In this document: positions 33,401 to 46,600 of the stretch, piece by piece
Layout of the letters: the number at the start of each line of letters is the position of its first letter
Numbering within the stretch: the first letter of the stretch is position 1
Assembly: GCA_963682175.1 (NCBI GenBank)
Contig: OY821784.1
Coordinates: 33,151,621 to 33,215,620, forward strand
Length of the DNA: 64,000 bases
Reading direction: 5' to 3'
Source of the DNA: Triglochin maritima
Lineage: Eukaryota > Streptophyta > Magnoliopsida > Alismatales > Juncaginaceae
Notes under the pieces: generated by a model
What the model saw: only the letters and a program-made list of their open reading frames with translations
What the model was told of the DNA's origin: nothing
Databases searched by the model: none
Made by a program: the position numbers and the translations under genes

Positions 33401-34283
33401 CTGAACCTTGTGAAACTTGAATCAACTTAGCCTCGGGTTTCATATTTTGGTTCTGTGAAAAATTAGGCCAAAGAAATTTGTTTAACATAAAGATTCAAAA
33501 TCGATCAAATCTCTCGATGAATTAGGCTGACCTCAAAATATGTCATATATTCCATCGGTGTAAGGGAGGCTCCAAATGGTGGTGCACTTCTACCAAAAGC
33601 CCATCCTTGGAGAGTCATTCCATCTTTTTTCAGTTCCGTTGCTTCAGAAGCTCTAAAAGGATCTCCAGATGACCGAATTATATCACCGGAAAGTGAATGT
33701 ACATTTCTTGTGTTCCATGGGAGACTTAGATACGGAATACTCCATCCTATGCCCCTAGCAAACTCATAATATTCGATGGGCACAGTGGCAACTAACCACT
33801 TGGACAGTGCAAAGACTTGGATGTGGTATGCGATTCTCTGTGATAAATACCAATTATAAAAAATGGTTACAATTCATGAGAAAATAAGTTAAAGACAAGT
33901 TATGATCGATGAGATAGCAATTCCAAACTATTTTATAAGTAAACAAGATAGAACTTTTCATTTGGGAGAAAGACAGCAATTGTGTTTTCTGGGGGGCAAA
34001 GTGACTCTGCAAGCAGCAGAGAACCCTTTTTTAATAAAAAAAAACTTGTAGATAATGAGAAAATACTAAAATGTGGAATTCCGAAACTAAAATAAATCAA
34101 ACCTCAAGAAATATACCATAACATTTCTTGTTGGTTCAGATGCAAAATATGGTGATCCGGCAAGTGCTCCACATGATAGAAGCCTTGCAGTTGAAATCGC
34201 AAGAAGTGCAGCCGCGAAAGCTGTAACTGCAAATGTTATGGTGGTAATGGTGGATAGAATAGAAGATATTATCGGTATTGGAT
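30424..34283 (-). pseudogene. Ig-like/multipass membrane protein gene, 3' fragment (unit A)
   Basis: Five exons remain: 34117-34283, 33532-33837, 33397-33452, 33043-33257 and 30424-31562. All have GT-AG borders and continuous phase (about 627 residues), and match the unit B gene except for one seen change (Ser in GSDR here, Leu in unit B). The duplication junction lies in the intron 14 bp upstream of the first remaining exon, so the promoter, start codon and Ig-like ectodomain exons are absent. The remaining part encodes the whole multipass region and the Ser-rich tail. With no stop or frameshift visible it is a young truncated copy. Any expression would need a new promoter from the junction side. 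Confidence 0.85.
31563..33042 (-). other. Large last intron of the membrane gene (unit A; unit B 57623-59102)
   Basis: 1480 bp between the 215 bp exon and the terminal exon. Two short plus-strand frames at 32329-32753 have no recognised domain. I see no element ends. Confidence 0.7.
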
Positions 34284-34295
34284 CTGCAATTGTTC

Positions 34296-34299
34296 AGTC
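34296..34299. other. Duplication junction between units A and B
   Basis: The join fuses an intron of the membrane gene (...TTGTTCAG) to the DNA that follows ...GTGGAG at the left edge. The only shared sequence at the two parental breakpoints is AG, two bases. No long homology or transposon end spans it, which points to end joining or template switching rather than unequal crossing-over between repeats. Confidence 0.85.
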
Positions 34300-34820
34300 C
34301 AAATATGCATGCAACATCTCCTCAGAAAGTGATTCGAGTGAAGCATTTTAAACCACGATAATGAACTATCATAGAACTTATAAGATGGGAAATACATGGA
34401 TGTCAAGGTCAATGGACCTACATGAATTAATGCTAGACCAGCTCTAAAATTGTTGCACTGGAATGGTCTGAAACGTAACATACAAGTAATTTAAGAAAAT
34501 AACTGATAATTTTGGTATTTCGTATTTTTTGTGCTTTAAGTGGAAACATCGATTTTCAGAATATTTTTGACTGATTTTTTATATTATCCAAATATAAGTT
34601 TTGAAAATATGATACAGCCAGAATATCAGCGGATTTGAGGTAATGTGTAGTTTTGGATTAGGTAGAGTGTGACCTCATGCTATATGTTTGATGCAGCATC
34701 TTCCGACCATCCGTACATAATGTTATTTAGAACATTAATTTCATCTAATTAATCTTAATTTAATACCACCTAATGTATTAGAATTTTCCTCGTTTTTGTT
34801 TACATGCATATATAAAAAAC

Positions 34821-36656
34821 TGTTATAAAACAAGCAAACCAAAGATTAAAGATTAGTGGAATGAGAGAGATATGTACTTCATTTCATTGTCACCTCCAAA
34901 TGTGTACAATAACCTCCTATATATAGGATGAGGAGGTAGTAAGGATTACAATCAAATAAATGGAATTACACCATATTAATAATAATAATAACAATCTACT
35001 TAAATGGTGGGGGTTGAGGAAGGTGAATCATCCATAAGACCTTTGGATTTCATAACACTCCCCCTTGGATGATCGTCTTTATACGCTAGAGATGCTGCCT
35101 CGTTAAAAACCTTACCAAGAAAAAACCCGATGGGATAAAAACTTGGTGAAGGAAAAAAGAGTGCAGCACGTCTGATGCTCTCATCACTTCAACATTCATT
35201 CTTCAAACGACGAACACCAATTTTGAAAAAAAGTTGTTCAAAAATCTCTGGTAGCTAGGCAACGACTTGGTGAATAGATTTGCAAAGTTTCACTTGACTG
35301 GTCTGCCTCATTAAAAACATTGCCAAGTAAAATCATGTGGGACAAAAACCTGGTGAAGGAAAAAGAGTGCAGTGTATAATTCTCCCCCTCAATTCAACAT
35401 ACATTTATAACACTCTCTTAAACAATATGCGTTATGTATATGTCTCGTTAAAAATCTTGCTACAAAACCCTATGGGAAAAAGTAGCTAAGGGAAAGAGTG
35501 CATAACATACGCTAACAAAATTGCATAAGCTGACTCATTAAAAACCTTTAACTAATAAAATCTTTTAGGACAAAAATTGGAAAAAGGGAAAAAGAGTGCA
35601 ACTACAAGCCTTCCGGGCTTTATCCTTCAGGGATATCCGTACTTCAGGGACGATAAATACAAATCCGTTTCCTCTTATTCGTAGTTTACCAAACTTACGA
35701 ATATATTTTACGAAGTCCTTAAACACAAAATTGCATGGGGATTCAATAAACAAATGCATGATAGTTTAACGGATTTAATGGATATTTACTGTATTTCACT
35801 TAGATAATAAGATTGTGAAATATGTTTGCGTAATTTTTCTCAAATAATATGCTGGGAGTAACACAAATTGTGGTAACTTTTGCAAAATATGAATATGTTA
35901 CCGCAAAAGATATTACTTATGGACAATTTAAAGATGTCTCATAATTATATTGATGTCATAGCAATACGAGAATGTAAGAATCAATAACTAATTCACCAAC
36001 TAGCATAAAATTGTAATGACTCCACGCAATTACACCAAAATTTTGTGATAGTAATTGATGTGGATCAGACATATAAGAAACATTGCTAACGTAAATCTTT
36101 ATCGCATGACTAGAAATTGGTAGATCCTTGAACGTCATCTAAATGTTTTCAGATGAACATTATGCTTAAATAAAACATTTACTGTGAACCTTATTAGGTT
36201 TCAAGTTATAAGAAAATGTTCATGACATTTTGATAAGGAACTTCAGGTCCTATTACAATTGGATCTTTGTTGATATACAATAGATGTCCTTTCTTAGTGT
36301 CATTTCAATGTGATAAAGATTATGTATGTCACATTGGGAATCAAAACATGGATTTGTTACCTTGAGACTTGAGAGACACCGAAGGTTTTAGCCGGTAGTA
36401 GAACTTTCGTGCTGATAACGTGTTATAAAACAAGCAAACCAAAGATTAAAGATTGGGGAAGGAGAGAGATAGGTACTTCATTTCATTGTCACCTCCAAAT
36501 GTGTACAATAGCCTCCTATATATAGGATGAGGATGTAGTAGGGGTTACAATCAAATAAATGGAATTACACCATATTAATAAAAATAATAACAATCTACTT
36601 AAATGGTGGGGGTTGAGGAAGGTGAATCATCCACAAGCCCTTTGTATTTCGTAACA
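34821..36656 (-). mobile_element. Non-autonomous Copia-type LTR element (unit B)
   Basis: Copy of 8764-10599, with LTRs 34821-35057 and 36421-36656 and the same AAAAC flanks. It differs at very few bases (for example GTGTTATG to GCGTTATG near 35430). Confidence 0.88.
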
Positions 36657-36767
36657 AAAACGTTTATGTTGATTATGATCAACTCACTTCGACTTGTTCT
36701 ACAATTCGCAGAATGTTATAGGAACGTTTGTATAAGCTTGGAAAGTGCCTTAACTTAGATGGTGCAT

Positions 36768-38326
36768 TGATGAGTGATTAGTAGCATATCATATATCAAA
36801 TTCATGTTATATATTCTTTATTTTACCATAATCTTATGTTACTTGAGTGTTTGTTTGTGATGTTTCAGGTGTTAAGTAATAAAGAAGAGAAATGAATAGA
36901 AAATGACTGAATTACAAGAAGAAATGACTCAATGAAGCAAAGTTGACATGTTTGTCATGCACAATGACTCATCTGCAAATCAGGAATGATTTAGATGAAC
37001 TCTAGAGGGACCAGAATGCACGAAAAACATTTAGGATACAAAAATCCTTCAAAACCATGATCTTGAGGAGAATTTAGGTAATTAAAAATAAACGGTCTCC
37101 AACCAGCGGACCAGGAGTGCACCACACGTGCAAAAATACATAACTTAAGCTTCTGGAAGAAATCGGAGTGTATCGTAAGCCACAACATCCCCTAGTGGCG
37201 GATTTTGATTCGCCATTGGCGGATCACTTTTGTCCAAATACCCTTAAATTTCAAAAGTGGCTCGAACTTGCTAAATTGGGTGCATTAGAACTTACAGAAA
37301 TCAATTTCAGTCGTTGGATTGCTCCCAGAATAATCTACACCACACTTTCTTCATTAATAACATGGTTTATTCTTCCTTTCTAGAGCTTCTCCACTTCCAC
37401 CATTAATGTAGTTTAGCTCTTACCCAATTTGGCTGCAAGTAGAAGAGGATTGATGAAGATTGTAATCTCACATTTTCTTTAATATAAGGTTGGATTCATG
37501 TTCCTCTTGTCAATTAACTTTCCTTCCATGCAATTAGATTTTGATTTTGTTGGTTAGTTTCTAGTTTGAGTTTTATGTCATGTTTAGTCTCAATCTCTTG
37601 CTTTCCATGCTTGTTATTATTAATAGTGAGTAGATCCACCTCATTTGGGGTGGAGGCAATGTAGTTGATGTTGAAGTATATGATGGATTCCTAAGTTTGT
37701 GTCATTTCTACGTGCTTAATGTTAGATCTAAAACTTGTAGCATGTTAATCTTGTTATAGATGAGATAATGGTCACACTAGGTACTTGTTTCATGCTAGAT
37801 CTATTTTTGACATGTTTTTTGTGATGAGTTTTATTTGATGATGGAATTGACTTCAAATGAATGGTTTCTTGGTTTGGTTTATGTTGCTTGAATGAACTAA
37901 GGTTATGCTTAGGATTGATTGATGCTTTAACGGTCTCACTAGGTGTTTATTGCATATTTGAGAATCCATAAAATTGATCTTAACTTCATGATAACATATC
38001 CTAGTCTTCTATATCATGTAATTGTATGTGTTTCGTACCTAGGTTCCACACTAGCTCCTACGTGTAAACACACACTCTTACACATATGCTTAACGGTTTG
38101 ACACTCTCACGCACACACACCTCACTATTGCACCTCCACTGCAACGGGTTTAGTTAGATTGTTTTCTTATATCATAGTTTAGTTTAGTTAGTTTCGCCAA
38201 ATTCTCTCCATCTATTTCTCTTCCCACTCGAGTACGATGATAACAACAATACGCACAACTCCTTGTGGTACGACCCGTACTTGCCGCGTCTTCAACTACG
38301 TTATGCACTTGCAGTAAATTAAAACA
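36768..38326 (+). mobile_element. Solo LTR, Tat/Athila-like (unit B)
   Basis: Copy of 10711-12269 with a handful of substitutions. Confidence 0.65.
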
Positions 38327-39266
38327 AATAATTAATGAGTTCTATAGCATAAACAAAATACATCCTATTGTTAGTTTCCGGTAATTGTTTCCTTTCCAAA
38401 TCCACGAAGAAAACGATGGGTATCTTTGTGCTTTTTTGGTCAACATTTTGGTAAATACATAGGAAAGTAAGGCACTCATGCCATTTCTCACTCTCATTAT
38501 ACGTGTGCTGACGTGGCATTCTGACGTCGACCAGAAGACAAACATCCCCTCTTCTTTAGTGTATTCGTATTTATACCATCCATATGTTTTATATATTGTA
38601 CCTATATAATACTCAATTACCTTTATGTAGTTGTAGCTAAAAGGTGTAGGATTTCGTGTCCCTATGTATGTGTATATTTAAAAAAAAATAATACAAACAT
38701 ACATGATCAATTTCATACTTTCATTGATTTATGTATATGTATATGTTTATTCTAATATCATGCATTCCGACACATATTAAAATAAACAAAAAAGAGAGGA
38801 TCCCCTCTTCTAAAACCTTTCAGAAGATTTGGTGTTCCGTTGTTCGTCGAATCACCCGCTGATTCGCATCCAAGTGTTCACCAAACTCTAAACAAGATTA
38901 GAGAGAAATGAGTTAATCAGTCAATCTCTAATTAGGCTTAGAATCTAGCTAATAACCCCTCTAAAAGCTCCTGACATTTTAGTCTCCAAAAACAACTATT
39001 AAGAGATTTTCGGATGGGTTAATTGAGTGATTAAGGAGAGAGAGAATTTTGCATATATCTAAACAAGTAAGATGAGAGATCATTTTATAGGCTCCCAAAA
39101 CATCCATATCATAAGTTATTCTCTAGTCATGATCTCTTGCTTATTCTCTCTTAAAATTAATCTCAAATTGCCACATAAGCATCCTCAAAAATGTTTGATC
39201 AAATCTGGAATTAATCTAACCCATGATCTAATTATTCTCTTAATAATTCAGACAGAAATTGTGTTG

Positions 39267-39697
39267 TTCGGTTAACCGAGAATTCTTCTCGGTTGACCTA
39301 ACCTTTCGGTTTTATTTCAAGTTCGGATGACCGTGAGGCAGACGGTCGAATGAATATTCATGAGAAAAAATCCCTGAAAAAGTTCTGACGATCCACGTCT
39401 CTCTCCGGACGACCGTTAATCCACCAAAATTTCTCCTGGCGAAACTCTTCGGACGACCACGTCACTTTCGGTCTACCGAAAATATCCTAAGATAGCTTCT
39501 GGATATTTTCCCCCGGTTGACCGTTTAAGCCTATTTGACGGATTCCAATTGCCCAGGCACTCCAAAGACGGATTCCAATTGCTCACGCACTCCAAACAAT
39601 TTCGGTCAATCATTTACTTTATCCGACCCTTGTTCGGTTGACCATTCCTTAAGACGACTCAGTCGGCCGAACCCAAAACGGTTTACCGTTTTGATCC
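39267..39697. repeat. CGGTTGACCG palindrome array (unit B)
   Basis: Copy of the array at 13210-13640; I saw no differences between the copies. Confidence 0.75.
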
Positions 39698-39791
39698 CAA
39701 TTTTGCATTTGTCAAATTTTGGATTTATTTCCAACAAAATTTAATATTACATAGGATAATTTAATATTACATAGGATAAATTTAATAAATT

Positions 39792-39940
39792 AACATTACA
39801 TAGGATAATATATTACCTAAGATATGAATTTGCTAAAAACCCCAAAAGATCAAATTTTGTTAGAAATAAATCCAAAATTTGATCTTTTGGGGTTTTTAGC
39901 AAATTCATATCTTATGTAATATATTATCCTATGTAATATT
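39792..39940. repeat. Long hairpin (unit B)
   Basis: Copy of 13735-13883 with both arms kept. Confidence 0.8.
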
Positions 39941-40989
39941 AAATTATTACACCCTATAATATATACACCTCATATGAATATATCCATGATTCTAATAATG
40001 TCAATTTTCGTGACATAATGAGTTTTATTGATTCACCACCTGTGTCACTTTTCACATGAAACCCGACACATCATATGAACTCAAAATTAAGCCTCTTGTC
40101 TCCCAGTTTTGTGGTGTGGCCTATAGGAGGATTTAAGCCAAAATGGCAGCGATATTAAACACTTAATATCTCAAACTATAAGCGGTATCTAGCTACACAT
40201 TATAGTTACCAAGTTAGCATAGATGTTTTTGTTCTACTCGAACTAAACACGATCCATTTAGTGATGTAAGTGTCATTTGTGTCCGTCTCTTGCCTCATGA
40301 TATTAAGAATATATACAAAGTATAAATGTGTCATCTTTGTATCATATTAATTTCTTAATCTCTTTAAGCTAATTATAACTATGTGACTTAACTCAAGTTA
40401 CATTATGCACATTATAATTTTGCTCTATCAAGAGGTCTACTAATATCATCACTCAATTAAGATGGGCAATGATAATCTTTTGACTAGCTATCTTTTCCAG
40501 CACAAGTCATGCTCAACCAACTATTGTCTTTATCACTGTACTCATTGATAGCTTTTGACAATAATCAAATCAAACACTTCTTGAGTGAAACGATATGTCT
40601 CATATCTTAGGATCTAAGACACAGTAAAATATTAATGACACGAAACACAATTCCATAATGTTTTACTTGTTAGGTCTATTCAATATATAAAAGTAACCAT
40701 TTTCCTCTTTTATATACTCGTGTCGTCAATTATTTGTAGAGCTACAACAATTGATGACCAACACGACAATCTTATCTCGGTAATTAATATTCTATGTTAA
40801 TTACCATTATTGTGAACAACTTTTGATTTTTGTAAACCATTATCTTTTAGAGCTTTACGGTTAAAGACCAAGCATCTCTTCCTTAACACTTCCAAAAGAC
40901 GAATATCATAATCAAGGAACAAAATGTTTGCACATTTAATTCATAATAATTGACATATAAAAGTTAAACTTTTGGAACACATTCCTTTC

Positions 40990-41126
40990 AAAATGTACTC
41001 TCAAATTGAAGGACTAGATTTCAAAGAAATTTATGCCTCTCTCTTCCTCATCTCCTTTCTCTTCACCCCAACCCTAAACCTGTTAGGATCTATGACCCTC
41101 TAATCACTAGATAAATACGGAATTAA
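40990..41126 (+). repeat. 137 bp direct repeat, left copy (unit B)
   Basis: Pairs with 47739-47875. The two copies look identical within unit B. The same 60 bp filler follows (41127-41186). Confidence 0.88.
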
Positions 41127-41186
41127 TCACTTTGATTGCATATAGATACGCAATTTCATCACAACGTCACTTTGATTGCATATTAT

Positions 41187-43634
41187 TGATGAGAATTAAA
41201 TTTATACCGCAAGTGCACGGCGTCAATGAAGACGTGGCAAGTACGGGTCGAACACAAGGAAGGAGAGATTTGTTATTAGTGTGATTTCGATTGGAGGAAA
41301 GGAGGAGAGAAGAATAAATTTGGGTTTTTGAGATTATTGATTTAATTATCTAAAGCAAGAAACATGAACAAATAAAACTAAAACAAGAATAAAGAAGTGA
41401 ATTCCGTTGGGTGGAGGTTTAGATTTAAGGTTTAGATTAGAGAATTCAGAAACTTATAATAAATCATGTTAGTTACGAAGCATTACATGATAAATGATTT
41501 AACACAAACTCAAGTAATCAAAATATACTAATCACGAACTTAAAATAATAATATTTATTCTCTTCTCTTCACCCTAAATCTGTCACCTCCACCCTTTGGA
41601 AAGAGTTAGAAACTCATGGAGGGAGGAAGAAGGGGTCCTAGAGGCATTACAAAAGAAAAGTAAAAACAAGAAATAAAAGACAGAATTTTATTACTAAAAT
41701 AAAGACAAATAAAAACAACAACTAAAAACTAGGTCTAAGGCCAAGGACCCTCACAACATCGTTTTAGGGCTATTTATAGCCGATACAAGGGACTTAGGTA
41801 TAAAATAGGAAAGTACACGCGTCAACACACAACCGGTAAAAATTTTAGAGCATGAATCTAATTTGGTGCGGCGGATTCGCCGCATTTTGTACATAAGATG
41901 CGGCGGATTCGCCGCATTTTGTACATAAGATGCGGCGGATTTGCCACCTTTTTAGCTCCGATTTAATCCGGATTTTTCCTGTGTGTTTATGGTATGATTT
42001 CAATATCCTTTGCGCATCTGGATTGATTCTTTCCTTTCTTTTGAGCTCCGACTTTATTTCTTTATATATTTGGAGATCCACATTGATTTTCTTTAGATTT
42101 TCTCCATAATAATAAAAGCTACTCGTAATTTGCAATTAGGTCCTTGGCGTTTTGCAATTAAGTCCTTGTCTACTTTTGTGCTTAAGTCCTTGTCCTTTTT
42201 GTAATTAGGTCTTGAATGCTTTTATGCTTGGATGCATTTCCATTTGAAACCCGATAATCTTGAACTTGGTATTTATGCCAGGAATGAGTCTCTTGCACGC
42301 ATTTATGCTCGGGATATGGGTAATTTGCATTCATGTCCATGTATTCTGTAAATAAGACTAAACACATACCTTAGTAGCATTTATTGATATAAAATTAATC
42401 TAAATGAAAGACATATGATGCAATGTATGCAATGCATCAAATACCCCCACACCTAGATTTTGCTAGTCCCTAGCAAAACAGAATATAAGAAAAATGAAAA
42501 CAGGGAAATCCTAACTCACTTTCGTAGGAATCACGGTTGCACTTAGCATGTGCAACAAGCCTTTAAACCTCTTTGTTGCCAAGGAGGAGGAGTGTTGTCT
42601 CCTGAGGGTTTTCAGCGGATATACCCACAAAATCCTAAATCAACATTTCATTAATAGTTCTCAATATCCCTACCTCAACCTTATACATCTCACTAAGAAT
42701 TTTTGCATGCTCATTATATAAATCTAACTCATTAAAAATATGACTTGGTCTTTGTTCCTCCAACATTCACACCACTAACCTTTCTACACATGATATCACT
42801 TGAATTATTTTGCACGCCTCCTCTGGTGGTGAAGTATCATTTGGATCAACCATGGCATGGATCATTCTTTTAGCTTTGGGCCTTGAGTATCTTAAAGTAT
42901 TTTTTTTCTTTTTTTTTCCGTGATTCAACACATTTGCTTTTTCTGACACTTTTACCCTTTTTGCATTCGTGTAGCGAGTTTGGTCGATAATCCCGAGCTG
43001 GCAGACTCAAGTTACCGGGTTTTAAGATACCCCTACGGACCATTGACTCAAAGGCTTGGGCTTTTGTAATCATTTTGCAAAATGTGCTTTCCTCACTTTA
43101 TTCCTTTATTTTTACTTTTATTTTCCTCAAGGCTTAATTGCTATTAGAAGTCCACACTTCCCGGTATATTTTCCTCAACCTCTGCTTTTTATCAACCACT
43201 TCAAAGATTTGATTCATCCAATTTAAGTGCATACAAGTCTTAAAGGGTAATGGGTTATTTCTTTGGAACTTAGATTTATGTCATAGTTTCTACAAGCAGA
43301 ACTATATAATAAGGAACAAAAAAACTCAATGCAATTTGTACTCGGGTTTTGGTAGTTCAATCTTAAGCTATGTTATGAAACATTGAATTTTTTATTTTTT
43401 TAGAGATAAAAGAACAGATATATAGATAGATATATACATAAACACCCCCCCACACCTAAATCATGCATTGTCCTCAATGAATGTGAGGAAGATACTACAT
43501 GGATTTATGCATAAAAAAAGGAAAGATCTCACCAACGTGTAGTACAAAGGAAAGTTCATGGCTCTGTTGATGGACAAAAACCCGAATTCCCTCAAAAACC
43601 TGTGAGATGCTAAAGAATGGATAAATACAACAGA

Positions 43635-43667
<33 letters not shown>

Positions 43668-46600
43668 TACATATATAACTATGTACAAACATAAGTTCCC
43701 ATCTTCATTTGTCAAGAGACATCAAATGGAAACTTCAAGAGTGGGTCAGTGCACCTGAAAAGGAAACATGACACCACGTGGGGCCAGAAAATGCATGTGT
43801 GGGCCGCCTTCACAAAAAGCGCTAGATGAAATGAGAGGTTCATGAATTGGACGCAAAGGTGTCTCATTCAACGGATCAAACTGAAAGAGCTTGAACCTCT
43901 CGAGAGTTTGGGAATTAAGGGGCAACGGAAGAGGAGTTTCTCCCGTTGCGGTGTTGAAGTTATGATCATCAATCCAAACTCTCCAACCAACTGGCTGGTG
44001 TGTCGGAACGAGGTCAAGAACCTCGTTAGGCATGTCCGACACACCAGGCGAACAAAAAGTGGGTCTCATACCCAAGGTATCTTCTAAGGCACTTCTAATA
44101 CCCTCATGAGCTATGTGGTTGTTTGATGTTCCATCATTTCCAAGATGATCAGGAACAATGGTGAGAGGCAGACTCTCATCAGGTTGTTTGAAATTGAGGG
44201 TACTAGGGAGATCTTGCTCCACCAGAGCTGAGTCCTTAAGAGATGCAACATGAAGATCATGTGGCTCAAGGGCCACGGGACAAGAAGATAGGACACAATC
44301 CTGTGCCGACTCATAATGAAATTGGTCCATGTTTTTCTCGATATAAATCGAATCCTCCACTAAGTGATCGTGAATTGAAATCCCAAGTCCCTCAGACCGA
44401 CTAGGAATTTGACTTTGAAAGATTGTGCTTTGAATTTGTGTATGTGGTGGTGGTTCGATACTAAAAGATGAGTCCTCATGTTGACACGAAAAGTTACTTT
44501 CCTCACTTAATTGCTGCGACATTTGACTCAATTGCAGTACCATATTGTCTACGGACTGTTGAGTAGTTGTCATGAACGTATGGAAAGCTTGTTCCAAGGT
44601 ATCAGGTATGTGGTCAACTATGAGGTTCGAGTCAAAACTCGGGACATTTTTAGGTTGGGTGTTGGTAGACTGAGGATAAGTCCAATGATTTGAAGTGGGT
44701 TGTTGGTAGAATTCTGGGTATTCGGGAGGAGGATATTGGGGCGAAAATGAAGTATAAGAATTTGGGTATGAATTGTCTCCCCACGAATCCATCACTCTTG
44801 GGTTATATGCGGAAGTGTAACGGTCATATCGAGCATTTTGGGAAAAGGTATGCTCACACTCGGGCTCTGGGGGAACATAAGGACATTCCCTGATAACATG
44901 AGCACTCAACCCGCAACAGTCGCACGGTACGGCTACTGGAGACACCGGTGCACTCATGTTGTCAGCCCAACGCATGAAGGAGGCAAAAGTTTGTTGTAAT
45001 GTGTCAGTTCGTTGACCAGCATATGATCCAACATAACTAGATTGTGGTCTAGCAGTCAGTGCCTCTCTCATGTTACCCCAATATGGAGATTGCTCAGTCA
45101 TACAATTAGGATTGTCCCAACCATATGGGGTGTTAGTCTGAGCCACCCCAAGTTGCATGGTTTTAGAATACCAGGAAGCATTGTCCTGGTCCCAACAATG
45201 ATATGGATGGTTGCTCATGTAACCATCCATCAGAACACTCTTGAGTCAAGCACTCTTACCCTTATGAGGCTAAGCAAGCACAAGTTCTCGACTCTACCCT
45301 AAAATGCTAATAGAGAATGTAAAGGGGAGGAGACTAGAACGTATAAGTAGGTGAGAAGAAGATGACTCAGAAGAGAAGGGAAACTTAACTCTCAAGATAG
45401 AAAAAAAAGGGTCGGTCAGAAGTTTCCCAAACAAGCACGGTTCAAACAATCCTAGACCTAGTGTCACTTAGATCTAGACGACTCCTAACTGGTTGAGTCG
45501 AATTGATTTGCTTGATTCACCTCCCTCACTAATAAAACCAAATTGGCCAGGCAGTGTATAGCTAGTGGGGGCGCTTCCGACAGAGTCGGTGCCAATTAGA
45601 CAACCACTTCGCTTGGAAGACTTACGTCAACACAAAAACACTTTCTAGACACCAACTTAAATTCGATCGGCTTCAGGTCATAGCAAGTCAAACCAATTCT
45701 TCTCCTTAATTGAGTCTGATTCCTTAGGGGTCAATGTCTAATTGATTTTAATTTAAGGCTTGGGTGACACTTTAGGATTGTGATTTGTGGGCTACGGAAG
45801 GGTGGTGAAATCCCCACCGTATCTTTGCATATGGAGTTGCCCTTAAGATGGTTTAACTTAAATCTAGCAAAGATAGTCAAACAATGGTCTTTAATTGGGG
45901 GCAATTGCAAGGTTGTATGCACACTAAATTATATGCCTAAATGCAGTCGATAACACTCGTGCACGTACCTTGACTCCAGCACTCTTCAACAAAAATTGAT
46001 TTGCAAGAATTTAGCAAGAATAATGCATACAAAACACTAAATGATGCATGCACTAAGGCCTTTCTAATTTTGCCAATTTTAGGTCAGGGTTGAATTATTG
46101 CCAATTATGGATTTTTGCCCTAACACGTGCAATTCTACTAAAAGGAAATTTTCTGAAACTAGAAATTACGAGGAAAAGAGGCAACAAGGGTTACCTATGC
46201 AATGCTCAGTCGGGTTCACCGCCCGCTCTCGAAATTTCAGATGCTCTATGCGTCCACCCAGAGATGGTGCGCGTCCCAGAAAAGTTTGAAGGCCAGAAGC
46301 TCCAAGTGTGCGGCAATTCCGCCGCAGGTTGTTCTTGGTATGCGGCGATTCCGCCGCTCGTTAAGCTCAGAATGTGCCCGGATTTCGCCGTGCACTCTGT
46401 TGTTTCCTTAAACACAAATCCAAATACTTAGATCGCGCACAAGATAAACAGCATAAAATCAAAATCACAAAAATAAACAAAATCTGCGTCGCCTCCCCGG
46501 CAACGGCGCCAAAAACTTGATGAGAATTAAATTTATACCGCAAGTGCACGGCGTCAATGAAGACGTGGCAAGTACGGGTCGAACACAAGGAGGGAGAGAT

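Larger units (their letters stand above)
8241..34297 (+). repeat. Tandem duplication unit A (26,057 bp)
   Basis: The whole stretch recurs head-to-tail immediately downstream as unit B. The coordinate offset drifts only from 26,057 to 26,061 through single-base and 4 bp indels. Unit A starts after ...GACGTGGAG and ends at ...AATTGTTCAG. It carries transposon remnants, the RING gene and only the 3' exons of the Ig-like membrane gene. Substitutions are rare by eye (about one per kb), apart from a denser patch around 28,820-30,340. Confidence 0.97.
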
